A stretch of 64,000 nt of DNA from the NCBI RefSeq assembly GCF_029167205.1, contig NZ_JARFPL010000010.1:1-64000 (forward strand). The letters run 5' to 3'. The notes under the pieces were generated by a model that worked only from the letters and a program-made list of their open reading frames with translations, had not been told where the DNA came from and searched no databases. Shown piece after piece: positions 1-7,833 of this stretch. Every line of letters begins with the position of its first letter. The first letter of the stretch is position 1. The DNA comes from Methanocrinis alkalitolerans. Lineage in GTDB: Archaea; Halobacteriota; Methanosarcinia; Methanotrichales; Methanotrichaceae. A program made the position numbers and the translations under genes.

Positions 1-262
1 GGAGGCTCATTCCTTTCAAGACCAGCTTAAGTGCTAGCAGTATCTTTTCTTCCTCTGTCCTTAGATCGTAGAACGCGGTGTTGGTTCTGCTACAAAAAAC
101 TCTGCCACATGTGCGACAGATATACTTTTGCACCCTGCCACTCTTCGTGTTGTATGTGCCGTTACCTAATACATTTCCTTTGCCTGCAATTCCGTACAAG
201 TCACAATCCTCGTTAGAACATGCAACATCATTGAATCCAGGTTTTGGACCTCTTCGACCCAT
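1..262 (-). CDS. IS1-like transposase, N-terminal part, cut by window edge
   Basis: The minus strand from the ATG at 262 is open to base 1 (87 codons, no stop), so the gene continues outside the window. The protein starts MGRRGPKPGFNDVAC and has two Cys pairs (CSNEDC and CRTCG) forming a zinc ribbon. These are followed by an FYDLR stretch and the start of a helix-turn-helix. This is the usual start of IS1-type (InsA-like) transposases common in Methanosarcinales. Which element it is, and whether it is intact, cannot be told from the N-terminus. Base composition is AT-richer than the genes to the right, as expected for an inserted element. Confidence 0.75.
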   Translation of the reverse strand, partial: MGRRGPKPGFNDVACSNEDCDLYGIAGKGNVLGNGTYNTKSGRVQKYICRTCGRVFCSRTNTAFYDLRTEEEKILLALKLVLKGMSL

Positions 263-292
263 CTTGCTACACCCACAATGAGATAGAACGTA

Positions 293-306
293 ATAGTATA
301 AATAAC
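293..306 (-). promoter_or_regulatory. Candidate TATA box of the transposase gene
   Basis: Read on the minus strand this is GTTATTTATACTA, a good archaeal TATA box, about 35 bases upstream of the ATG at 262. The stretch 307-494 holds no gene; it contains the 3' flank of the repressor gene and probably the outer end of the insertion sequence. No inverted repeat end could be identified. Confidence 0.4.
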
Positions 307-494
307 ATCAACTCACTGCTGGTTCACTACCATCGCCTGCGGTGCCGTCAATTCGCCTTCGCCCTCCAATGGAGAGGTTTCGAGGAATGAATGATAAACG
401 TGTCGGCGATCCTTCGATGGCCCTCGGCCCATCCTTTAGAAGGGCGCAAGATCCGGCGGCAAATCCGGGCGAGAAAGGCGTATGCGGGAGGACC

Positions 495-989
495 TCATTC
501 GACGGACGTCTCCGCCGCCCTCCTGCGGGGCAGGGGTTTCTCAGATTCGCAGACGTGCTCTCCGGTCCTGCAGAAGGCGTCGAAGTGGTCCAACCAGACG
601 GGGCGGTCCGGCCCCTCCTCGACGAACTTGACGAGATTTTTGATCTGCTCTACCGTCTTGGGGTCGAGCTTATGCTCCATGACGCAGGCGTCCTTGTCGG
701 CGACCGGCCCGGGAACGCCGATGAGGACGAGGAACGCCTTTATCGTCTCGTGCCGGTCCTTTATCACCCTGCCCACCTCCTCCCCCATGGGAGTGAGATA
801 GACCCCCTCCTGCTTCTTGTGGACGACATAACCCATCCCGTCGAGCTTCTTGACCATCTCGACGACGCTGGGGGGGCGGATCGATAGCTCGCTGGATATG
901 TCCCTGATCCTGGCGTATCCCTTCTCCTGGGATATGCCGTAGATCGCCTCGAGGTAGTCCTCCGCCTTCCTGGATAGTCTGTTCGTCAT
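495..989 (-). CDS. DtxR/MntR-family metal-dependent transcriptional repressor
   Basis: A 164-residue protein starting MTNRLSRKAEDYLEAIY. An N-terminal winged helix (about 1-65; RIRDISSELSIRPPSVVEMV is the recognition helix region) is followed by the dimerisation and metal-binding domain. Metal ligands are expected in the DACVMEHKL, HFDAF and C-terminal segments. It has no SH3-like third domain, so it is closer to MntR or short archaeal DtxR proteins. It lies beside feoAB in the same direction, which suggests an iron-responsive repressor. The CCTAA/TTAGG palindrome just upstream suggests autoregulation. Iron against manganese cannot be decided from sequence. Confidence 0.88.
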   Translation of the reverse strand: MTNRLSRKAEDYLEAIYGISQEKGYARIRDISSELSIRPPSVVEMVKKLDGMGYVVHKKQEGVYLTPMGEEVGRVIKDRHETIKAFLVLIGVPGPVADKDACVMEHKLDPKTVEQIKNLVKFVEEGPDRPVWLDHFDAFCRTGEHVCESEKPLPRRRAAETSVE

Positions 990-1067
990 GATATCCCGCC
1001 GCCCTTCGGCCCCGTCCTCAGGTTGGGGTTTGGATCAGGCTATCCGAAGGGCTGAGGTATCGGTGCA

Positions 1068-1104
1068 CCTAACGTATTTAGGCTTGATGGTCATAACCTA
1101 ACGG
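1068..1104. promoter_or_regulatory. Candidate DtxR-type operator upstream of the repressor gene
   Basis: Contains a perfect palindrome CCTAA-CGTAT-TTAGG (1068-1082) and a second half-site ACCTAACGG (1096-1104). The same nine bases ACCTAACGG occur on the minus strand upstream of feoA (3974-3982). TTAGG/CCTAA halves are the core of classical DtxR/IdeR boxes. Binding is inferred. Confidence 0.45.
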
Positions 1105-1148
1105 ATGCACCCCCACAACACCACACCCCTTCCTCCCCTCACCATGGA

Positions 1149-1571
1149 TCACCAGGCCATCCCCGCCAACAGCCGCCTCACCCTCCGGGCCAGGGGCAGG
1201 GAGAGGAGGAAGATCCAGAACTCGGGGCGCAGGTCAAAGATCCCGGGGAAGGCCTCCGCCTCTCCCAGGAGGTACATGAGAGCCTCCGCCCCGGCCGTCA
1301 AAAGATACAGGACCCCGAAGACGGCGGTGAGAAATAGCCCCCCCACGATGAAAGAGAGCCCCTCGTACCTCCCAGAAACCGCGCCCTTCACCCCCAGGAG
1401 ATAGGCTGCCGCCGTCACCATCAGGACGAGGCCACCGAACTGATCTTCAGGGATCGCACCTCCCCATCCGCCAAAGATCTCCAGGAGGCCTACGGCGAGG
1501 GCCGCCGCCCCCAGAATCGAGGCGCCTATACCGAGGATCCTGCCGGTCTCTTTGCTATAATCCGCATCCAT
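1149..1571 (-). CDS. Small multi-pass membrane protein downstream of feoB
   Basis: About 140 residues with four hydrophobic segments (ILGIGASILGAAALAVGLL; LVLMVTAAAYLLGV; LSFIVGGLFLTAVFGVLYLL; FWIFLLSLPLA). I do not recognise the family. It begins 7-13 bases after the feoB permease stop, on the same strand, so it is probably cotranscribed with the iron transporter. ATG codons at 1577 and 1571 are both possible. 1571 has better spacing from the GAGGTG ribosome-binding site. A role in ferrous iron uptake or membrane assembly is only suggested by position. Confidence 0.6.
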   Translation of the reverse strand: MDADYSKETGRILGIGASILGAAALAVGLLEIFGGWGGAIPEDQFGGLVLMVTAAAYLLGVKGAVSGRYEGLSFIVGGLFLTAVFGVLYLLTAGAEALMYLLGEAEAFPGIFDLRPEFWIFLLSLPLARRVRRLLAGMAW

Positions 1572-1583
1572 CACCATACCACC

Positions 1584-2888
1584 TCACGAAAACCCAAGGA
1601 GCCCGCCAACCCCTACTATCAGGCCGGAGACGATGAAGGCCAGGGCGAAAAGATATGCAGCGGCGAAGGCGGCCCACCGGTATGAATTCATCTCCCTGGC
1701 GATGGTGACCACGGCGGCGAAACAGGGGGCGTATATCAGTACGAAGGCCATGAAGGCGAAGCCGGAAAGGGGGGTGAAGAGCCCCAGGGTGACCAGGGAC
1801 ATTCCGAGGGCCCCCTCTTCTGACCCGAGGAGGATCCCGTAGGTCCCCACCACCACCTCCTTGGCGAGGAGGCCGAAGAGGAGGGCTACAGCCGCCATCC
1901 AGTCCCATCCGAAGGGGCTGACGAGCGGCTCCAACCGGTGGCCCAGGGCTGCGATGTAGGAGTTCTCGATCAATACGCCGCCGGCCGTCGCCTCCCAGGG
2001 GTGGGCGGCGAGGAACCAGACGACGAGGACGGTCCCAAATATGACCGTCCCCGCCCTTACGAGAAACCACTTCCCCCGCGCCCACATGTGGAGGATCGCC
2101 GTCTTAGCCCCCGGGACTGCGTAAGGGGGAAGCTCCAGGAGGAAGGGGGACGGCTCTCCTCGAAATAGCGTCCTTCGGAAGACGAGGGCCATGATTATCG
2201 CAAGGGCGATCCCCAGGAGGTATATGGAGAAGATCGCCGTCCCCGCAAAGCCCGTCCCGAATACGGCTCCGGCGATGAGGACGTAGACGGGCAGCCTCGC
2301 CCCGCAGCTGATGAGGGGGGATATGAGGATTGTGATCATCCTCTCCTTCTCGCCGTCGATGGACCGGGCGGCCATGATCGCCGGGATGTTGCAGCCAAAG
2401 CCCATCATCATCGGTATGAAGGAGCGGCCGTGAAGGCCCAGGCTCTGCATCACCCTGTCCATCAGGAAGGCGGCCCTTGCCATGTAGCCGCTGTCCTCCA
2501 AGATGGCGAGGGCGAAGAAGAGCATGAATATCGGAGGGACGAAGACCAGGACCGAGCCGAGGCCGCCGAATATCCCGGCAGCGACGAAGGAGGCGATGCG
2601 GGAATTTTCTACACCTGCCGCCGCGAGATCCCCCATCCATCCGAAGAGGAGCTCCGTGCCCACCATGAAGGGCTCGGAGAGGGTGAAGGTGAAGGTGAAG
2701 ACCGCCCAGAGGAGGGCCAGGAAGATGGGAAGCCCCAGGGCCCGGGATAGGAAGACGTGGTCGAAGATCTCGGTCCGGGTCCACCTCCCTTCGCCCCTGG
2801 AGACGGACGCCTCCATGATCTTGGATATCGCCTGGTACCTCCTCTCGGCGAGGACCTCGGCCATATCATTTCCCGACGGCTCAGCCAT
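1584..2888 (-). CDS. feoB: FeoB permease part (split ferrous iron transporter)
   Basis: A 434-residue membrane half of FeoB, starting MAEPSGNDMAEVLAERRYQ. The start corresponds to the linker that normally follows the G-protein domain (the xADxRY region). Next come the first membrane segment (LSRALGLPIFLALLWAVF), two Gate segments around MGFGCNIPAIMAARSID and the second conserved Cys region ISCGARLPVYVL, and a C-terminus of several helices. The start ATG shares its A with the TGA of the G-domain gene (TGATG), so the two are translationally coupled. The pair adds up to about 667 residues, the usual length of a one-piece FeoB. It is either a true gene fission or a one-base frameshift. Confidence 0.9.
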   Translation of the reverse strand: MAEPSGNDMAEVLAERRYQAISKIMEASVSRGEGRWTRTEIFDHVFLSRALGLPIFLALLWAVFTFTFTLSEPFMVGTELLFGWMGDLAAAGVENSRIASFVAAGIFGGLGSVLVFVPPIFMLFFALAILEDSGYMARAAFLMDRVMQSLGLHGRSFIPMMMGFGCNIPAIMAARSIDGEKERMITILISPLISCGARLPVYVLIAGAVFGTGFAGTAIFSIYLLGIALAIIMALVFRRTLFRGEPSPFLLELPPYAVPGAKTAILHMWARGKWFLVRAGTVIFGTVLVVWFLAAHPWEATAGGVLIENSYIAALGHRLEPLVSPFGWDWMAAVALLFGLLAKEVVVGTYGILLGSEEGALGMSLVTLGLFTPLSGFAFMAFVLIYAPCFAAVVTIAREMNSYRWAAFAAAYLFALAFIVSGLIVGVGGLLGFS

Positions 2889-3589
2889 CACCTTCTCACC
2901 CTGACCATGATCTCGTCCCGATCTCGGCTCGCCTCCAGCAGCCCCATCACCTCGCCATCGCCTTCCAGAGCCTTTATGGCCAGCCATCGGGTCGGGTACC
3001 CGGAGAGGAGGGGATCTCCCCGGATCGCCTCTTCGACCTCGTTTATGGCCTCCTCCACATCATCGCCGTATCCTATCGCCGGATCCCTCTTTCTGCCCTT
3101 CCCCTTTGAGGCGGCGAGGATCGCCTCCTTCAGCAGATCGAGCCCCTCCCCTGTGGTGGCGACGATGGGGACGACGGGCGACTCCAGGATCGCCGAGAGC
3201 TTCTCGACGTCTATGGAGATCCGCCTCTCCCTGGCCATATCCCACCGGTTGAGGGCGACCACCAGGTTCGCCTCCAGCTCCAGGAGGAGGAGGGTGAGGT
3301 AGAGGTTCCTCTCAAGGTTCGTCGCATCGACTATGTCCACCACCACCTCCGGCCTCTCCTCGACGATGAAGTTCCTGCTGATCAGCTCGTCCTTGGCCCT
3401 GGAGGTGAGGCTGTAGGTCCCGGGCAGGTCGACGACCTGGAACTCGACGCCACCGAAGAGAAATCGACCCGTCTTCTTCTCCACCGTCACTCCCGGCCAG
3501 TTGCCGACGTGCTGCTTCATCCCGGTGAGCTCGTTGAAGAGGACGGTCTTTCCGACGTTGGGGTTTCCGATGATCGCCACCGTCTTCAT
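2888..3589 (-). CDS. feoB: FeoB G-protein domain (split ferrous iron transporter)
   Basis: A 233-residue cytoplasmic GTPase half. Motifs in order: G1 GNPNVGKT near residue 8, switch region WPGVTVEKKTG, G3 DLPGTYSL, G4 NRWD. A GDI-like helical part ends at ALEGDGEVMGLLEASRDRDE. It drives Fe(II) uptake together with the membrane half encoded immediately downstream. The protein ends where other FeoB proteins read on into the permease. FeoA lies upstream on the same strand, so the order is feoA, feoB-N, feoB-C. Confidence 0.92.
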   Translation of the reverse strand: MKTVAIIGNPNVGKTVLFNELTGMKQHVGNWPGVTVEKKTGRFLFGGVEFQVVDLPGTYSLTSRAKDELISRNFIVEERPEVVVDIVDATNLERNLYLTLLLLELEANLVVALNRWDMARERRISIDVEKLSAILESPVVPIVATTGEGLDLLKEAILAASKGKGRKRDPAIGYGDDVEEAINEVEEAIRGDPLLSGYPTRWLAIKALEGDGEVMGLLEASRDRDEIMVRVRR

Positions 3590-3670
3590 CGACGGTCAGC
3601 TCCCATGGCCGCGTACGAATGAATATTCGTGTAGATCCCCCCGGAGGCGGCGGCTGCAAAGCGGCTCAGG

Positions 3671-3904
3671 CTAGGACACCTCCAGCAAGACCCTGGCCGC
3701 CTCCCCCCTCCTCAGGGTGAGCCTGTACCCCCTTAGGAGAAACTCCAGGGGGTCGCCGAGGGGGGCGCGCCTCACCATCTCGACCTCTGATCCTCTCACC
3801 ATCCCCATGTCCATCAACCTCTGGCGGAGGGAGCCGCCTGGAGATATCTCTATAACCATACCCCTCTCGCCCCTCTCCATCTCGTGTAGCCGCTTCTTTG
3901 CCAT
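3671..3904 (-). CDS. feoA: FeoA, SH3-like ferrous iron transport protein
   Basis: A 77-residue cytosolic protein (MAKKRLHEMERGERGMVIEI start) with the FeoA signature: RQRLMDMGMVRGSEVEM, then APLGDPLEFLLRGYRLTLRRGEA. It is thought to bind FeoB and modulate its GTPase. An in-frame ATG at 3925 exists, but 3904 follows a GGGGAG ribosome-binding site at proper spacing and gives the normal family length. First gene of the iron operon; a DtxR-like half-site lies about 70 bases upstream. Confidence 0.93.
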   Translation of the reverse strand: MAKKRLHEMERGERGMVIEISPGGSLRQRLMDMGMVRGSEVEMVRRAPLGDPLEFLLRGYRLTLRRGEAARVLLEVS

Positions 3905-3973
3905 TCTTTCTCCCCTTAGGCCCATCGGACCGTTCCGAAGGCTATATTCTATCCGGGTGAGAGCTGACTTATG

Positions 3974-3982
3974 CCGTTAGGT
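3974..3982 (-). promoter_or_regulatory. Candidate metal-repressor half-site upstream of feoA
   Basis: ACCTAACGG on the minus strand, identical to the half-site upstream of the DtxR-type gene at 1096-1104. It lies about 70-78 bases upstream of the feoA start, where an operator for iron control would be expected. No perfect full palindrome is seen. Confidence 0.35.
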
Positions 3983-4149
3983 GGAGAAATTGGTATCCCG
4001 AAATATGTTAGATTCCAGAGGATAATCCGAACGAGGCGGAGAAAATTATAAGTTCCGGCTAAAAAAGGTTCGGCGGCCCCGGAGGCGTCCGCCGTTTGCC
4101 CGCAAGATCCGGGCCGCGGTCCCGGGTCCCATATCAGATAGTCCTCCCA

Positions 4150-4866
4150 TCACATCCGGCAGCATCCGTAAGCCCAGCTGCACCATCGAGCGCAGCCGCA
4201 GCTGCAGCAGATCGAGGCGCTGGAGAAGGCAAGACCGCAGTTGGTGGCGACGCAGCCGATGTAGCCGACGATGGAGGTGGCCGGGCTGCATCTGTCGATC
4301 GAATCTCCGCACTCCTCGCCGACGGCGGGCAGCTGCCCCAGAATGCAGGTCCACCAGCTATTCGCCTCTCCGATCTCGAGCTTCCCCGGAGACCCCCCGA
4401 CGTAATACTCCCGGATCGAGGAGACGTCGGCCTTCGGAGCCTCCAGGATGAAGGTGTAGGTGCTGGCGTAGGTCCCCGCCGAGTCCCTCAGGACGATCCT
4501 GCCGACGGCGGCGGTCATCTCCGAGGCGGGGTTGGAGTACTCCTGGAGGTAGAGCTCGTAGCTCTGCTCGGCATCTGCCCCCTCCGGCTGCCCGGAGTAG
4601 GCGTGCTTAATCCCGAAGAAGTTATCCGCCGTATCCTCCGTCGCCGGCGTGAAGCCCATGCTTGCAAGATACTGGTCCGCCTTCTGGACCCGATCGTCCC
4701 GGGCCCGCAGGTCGTCCATCGCCAGGCTGACGCTGGATCCGGCCAGGATCTCAGACTCGCCCGTGGCGGCGATCCCGCCCTCTTCATCCGCTCCGCAGAT
4801 CATTGGAGAGGCCGCTAAAATCAGGCAGATCATCGTGGCAATACAAACTTGCGCGCTAATTCTCAT
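4150..4866 (-). CDS. Secreted protein with Cys-rich C-terminal peptide (halocin C8-like layout)
   Basis: 238 residues from the ATG at 4866, which follows a GAGGGGGG ribosome-binding site. The signal peptide is MRISAQVCIATMICLILAA, with likely cleavage near MICGADEEG. Next is a soluble region of about 140 residues (LYLQEYSNPASEMTAAVGRI, TYTFILEAP). The tail of about 69 residues holds 12 Cys (from SWWTCILG through SICCSCGCARWC to the CCRM end), with small hydrophobic runs between. Signal peptide, then soluble domain, then Cys-rich tail matches the pre-pro form of halocin C8, where the tail is the toxin and the middle is the immunity protein. That identity is an inference from layout. A disulfide-rich surface protein is the alternative. 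The gene stands alone. Confidence 0.7.
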   Translation of the reverse strand: MRISAQVCIATMICLILAASPMICGADEEGGIAATGESEILAGSSVSLAMDDLRARDDRVQKADQYLASMGFTPATEDTADNFFGIKHAYSGQPEGADAEQSYELYLQEYSNPASEMTAAVGRIVLRDSAGTYASTYTFILEAPKADVSSIREYYVGGSPGKLEIGEANSWWTCILGQLPAVGEECGDSIDRCSPATSIVGYIGCVATNCGLAFSSASICCSCGCARWCSWAYGCCRM

Positions 4867-5102
4867 ATTTACCCCCCTCAAATCAAGGGATGGCCGATCT
4901 CCTTCGATTCGGTCATCACCACATTTTTAGAGGCGTTTTGGATATTTGACCTTTGCGCCAGCCCGAGATCATCGGGCCGTGCCGGCCGATCGCTGCAAAT
5001 TGTCAGCAATTTTCAGGCGGCCAACCCACCCCCAACCCTCTTGCACCACTTCATCGAAAAAGTTTTTAATCGGTCAGGACTACACCTATCCGGAGATGAA
5101 CT

Positions 5103-5555
5103 ATGACCGAAATTGAAGCTCTCTTGAAGGCCACCATCGGAGAGATGGAGAGGCTCCTCGCCAGCAAGACCGTCATCGGCGAGCCGATCACCGCGGGAGG
5201 AAAGACGGTGATACCCCTTTTGAGCGTCGGCGCCGGCTTCGGTGTCGGTGCGGGCTCGGGCAAGGGGGACGAGGGGATGGGAGGCGGCGCTGGGGGAGGC
5301 TTCGGGATGAAGCCCATCGCCGTCATCGTCATCGAGGAGGACGCCGTCCGGGTGGAGCCGGTCCGGAAGGGGGGCGGCTCCATCATCGAACAGCTGGCAG
5401 ATAAGGTCCCCCAGCTGATCAAAAAGGAGATAGAGGAATGGGAAGAGGGGAGGGAGGAGAAGAAGGAGAAAGAGGCTGAAGAGAAGGAGGGAGAGGGGAA
5501 GGGCAGAGGAAAGGAGAAGGGAAAGGAGAAGGGAAAGGAGATCAAGGTGGATTGA
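5103..5555 (+). CDS. GerW (YtfJ)-family protein
   Basis: 150 residues. The core (MTEIEALLKATIGEMERLL, then VIGEPITAGGKTVIPLLSVG, a Gly-rich GAGFGVGAGSG stretch and MKPIAVIVI) is the YtfJ/GerW fold, named from Bacillus spore germination but widespread in archaea. The last 45 residues are a highly charged Lys/Glu tail rich in GKEKGKE repeats. Function in archaea is unknown. The next gene is a DUF2953 protein, the same pairing as ytfJ-ytfI in Bacillus, so the two probably work together. Confidence 0.85.
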   Translation: MTEIEALLKATIGEMERLLASKTVIGEPITAGGKTVIPLLSVGAGFGVGAGSGKGDEGMGGGAGGGFGMKPIAVIVIEEDAVRVEPVRKGGGSIIEQLADKVPQLIKKEIEEWEEGREEKKEKEAEEKEGEGKGRGKEKGKEKGKEIKVD

Positions 5556-5573
5556 GCAGGGTGAAGCCTCGCC

Positions 5574-6272
5574 ATGATCCATCTTTCGATCCCGGATCCG
5601 GGGCTTGCAGCCCTCATCCTCCTTCTCATATCGCTCTGCCTCCTCCTCGTCCCCATCGATCTGGAGGGGAGGGTCTCGGTAGGCGGGGATCGCCCCGAGA
5701 CGAGGATTAAGATAGGCTGGCTCTTCGGCCGCCTTCATAGAGTCGTCTTCACCTCCTCCGGGGAGGAGGGCTCAGAAGAAGGCGACGGCGAGGAGGAAAT
5801 GGTGGGCAGAGGGGTAGATGAGGAGGGATTTGAAGAAGAAGGAGAAGGAGGCGAAGAAGAAGGGGAAGAAGAAGGGGAAGAAGGAGAGGGGCAGAGCCCT
5901 TCGAGGATCGGCCTCCAGCTCCTGAGGACCGAGGGCTTTCTCGGAAACCTGGCCCGCCTCTTGAGGGGGCTCTTGGGGACCCTTCAGGTCCGGACCCTCT
6001 CCATCGATATGATGATCGGCCTCTCCGACCCGGCGGAGACGGGGGAGGCAGTCGGCCTCCTGACGGCCGCCCTCGCTCCCCTGGAGGCGCTGGCACCGGT
6101 GAGGGCGAGGATAGTTCCCAACTTCGCCGAGGAAGTGGTGGCGGGGTCTGCAGAGGGAATGATCCGGATCGTCCCCATAAGGATCGTCCCGCCCTTCGCC
6201 CGGTTCCTCATCTCGCCCCCCACCTGGCGGGCGGGGTGGAGGGCGGCCTCAGCCTGGCGGGAGAAGAGGTGA
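5574..6272 (+). CDS. DUF2953 membrane-anchored protein
   Basis: 232 residues. An N-terminal transmembrane helix (LAALILLLISLCLLLVPIDL) is followed by a beta-strand pair (GRVSVGGDRPETRIKIGWLFG). A strongly acidic Glu/Gly insert (about residues 62-110) comes before the conserved DUF2953 C-terminal part (IGLSDPAETGEAVGLLTAAL, VRARIVPNFAEEVV). It follows the GerW gene by 18 bases. The function is not known; conserved pairing with GerW suggests a shared role near the membrane. Confidence 0.8.
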   Translation: MIHLSIPDPGLAALILLLISLCLLLVPIDLEGRVSVGGDRPETRIKIGWLFGRLHRVVFTSSGEEGSEEGDGEEEMVGRGVDEEGFEEEGEGGEEEGEEEGEEGEGQSPSRIGLQLLRTEGFLGNLARLLRGLLGTLQVRTLSIDMMIGLSDPAETGEAVGLLTAALAPLEALAPVRARIVPNFAEEVVAGSAEGMIRIVPIRIVPPFARFLISPPTWRAGWRAASAWREKR

Positions 6273-6277
6273 AGTAG

Positions 6278-7333
6278 ATGGAGCTTGAAGGGGCCCTCGG
6301 AGAGAGAAGGATGAGGGCTCTAATCTACGGGGGCGGCGCCGTAGGCCTGGGGATCGCCAGCTGTCTGATCTCCTCTGGCGAAGAGGTCGATATAATCGCT
6401 CGGGAGGGGACGGTCTCGGCCCTGAGGAGGGAGGGCCTTGTAAGGACCGGTATCTTCGGCTCCTTCGAGTTCGGTCCCGAAGAGTTTGGGGCTTATGCCT
6501 CTTTAGACGAACTCCTCGGGGAAGAGAGGCTACTGCGCCAAAACGGAAGCTTCGATCTCGATCGCCGCTACAACTACGACTACGTCCTCGTGGCCACCAA
6601 GTCCCACGGCTCCGAGGGAGCCGCCGCAGACCTCTCCCGCCGCCCCGAGATCCTCGCCCCGGCGGGGAAGGTCGTCCTCTTCCAGAACGGCTGGGGGAAC
6701 GCCGAGATCTTCAATGAACATTTTCAAAGAGATCAGATCTACAGCGCCCGGGTGATCACAGGGTTTCAGAGGAAGAAGGAGAACGTCGTCGACGTCACCG
6801 TCCACGCCGACCCGATCCACCTGGGAAGCCTCTTCGATGCGGACCTCGCGCCGATGGTCCCCCTCGCCGAGGCGATATCCAGGGGCGGCATCCCCACGGA
6901 GGTCGTGGAGGTGGTGGGAAAGGACCTCTGGGCGAAGATGCTATACAACTGCGCATTGAACCCGCTGGGCGCCATCTTCGGCGTCCCCTATGGCGACCTC
7001 GCAGAGGTGGGGGCCTCAAGGGAGCTGATGGAGGCGGTGATAAGAGAGATCTTCTCGGTGATGGAGGCAGCGGGATACGAGACCCACTGGTCGACCCCCG
7101 AAGAGTACATCGTCTTCTTCCACGAGAGGCTGCTGCCTCCGACGGCGAGCCACGAGTCTTCGACCCTCCAGGACATCCGGGCAGGAAAGCCCACAGAGAT
7201 CGATGCCCTCAGCGGCGCCGTCGTCCGCCTCGGGGAGGAGGCAGGGTTCCCGACGCCCGTCAACTGGACGCTATACAAGATGGTGAAGTTCATGGAGGCG
7301 AAGAGCCCCTCGAAGGCTAGGGATGGGGGGTAA
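6278..7333 (+). CDS. Ketopantoate reductase-like (PanE/ApbA) dehydrogenase
   Basis: Up to 351 residues. The NADP-binding Rossmann motif is MRALIYGGGAVGLGIASCL. The C-terminal domain carries the conserved KDLWAKMLYNCALNPLGAI helix with the catalytic Lys. The likely reaction is NADPH-dependent reduction of 2-dehydropantoate in coenzyme A synthesis, although the family contains other reductases. ATG 6278 has a GAGGTG ribosome-binding site. ATG 6311 begins directly at the Rossmann fold and also has a GGAGAG site. It sits 6 bases after the DUF2953 gene. Confidence 0.82.
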   Translation: MELEGALGERRMRALIYGGGAVGLGIASCLISSGEEVDIIAREGTVSALRREGLVRTGIFGSFEFGPEEFGAYASLDELLGEERLLRQNGSFDLDRRYNYDYVLVATKSHGSEGAAADLSRRPEILAPAGKVVLFQNGWGNAEIFNEHFQRDQIYSARVITGFQRKKENVVDVTVHADPIHLGSLFDADLAPMVPLAEAISRGGIPTEVVEVVGKDLWAKMLYNCALNPLGAIFGVPYGDLAEVGASRELMEAVIREIFSVMEAAGYETHWSTPEEYIVFFHERLLPPTASHESSTLQDIRAGKPTEIDALSGAVVRLGEEAGFPTPVNWTLYKMVKFMEAKSPSKARDGG

Positions 7334-7377
7334 GCCCCCGACCCCTCGTCATCCCATCCGAAGGAGCGCTGGCCCCA

Positions 7378-7833
7378 TCAGGTTGGAGTCCTCCCCTCCT
7401 TTTCAACCTCGGAGGCGGTCTCCTCCGGGGACTCTTCTCCTACTGGGGGCACCTCTTCGAGGGGCTCCTCCTCGACAGACCCATCTTTGACCGCCGGCGG
7501 GTCCGCCTCCGCCACCTTATGCGCCCTGCCCAGGAGCTTATCGATGGATACGAGGAACGCTATCCCCTTTCCGGGCTCCTGGAGCTTTCCGGCCTCGACG
7601 ACCGATTCTAGGACCCGATCGGCCTCGCAGTTGGATACGACGGTCAGGACCACCTCCTTCTCCGGCTCGATCATGATGTTGAAGAGCTTCTTATGCTCGC
7701 GGATACCGACTCCCCTTCCAAAGAGGATCGTCCCGCCTTCTGCGCCCGCATCCATGGAGGCGCAGAGGATCTCATCACCCCAACCCTTCTTCACTATGGT
7801 GATGATGAGGGAGAGATCTGTCTCGCACTTCAT
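7378..7833 (-). CDS. PII-like signalling protein with acidic tail
   Basis: 151 residues. The first 105 form a PII (GlnB-like) fold: LSLIITIVKKGWGDEILCA, then GGTILFGRGVG in the T-loop position, VVLTVVSNCEADRVLESVV, GKGIAFLVSID. The T-loop lacks the classical uridylylated Tyr context. The last 45 residues are acidic and Pro-rich. The start overlaps the stop of the upstream DUF1538 gene (TGATG), so it is coupled to two DUF1538 membrane proteins. The likely role is allosteric control of that transporter, as PII proteins often control neighbouring membrane proteins. Confidence 0.8.
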   Translation of the reverse strand: MKCETDLSLIITIVKKGWGDEILCASMDAGAEGGTILFGRGVGIREHKKLFNIMIEPEKEVVLTVVSNCEADRVLESVVEAGKLQEPGKGIAFLVSIDKLLGRAHKVAEADPPAVKDGSVEEEPLEEVPPVGEESPEETASEVEKEGRTPT

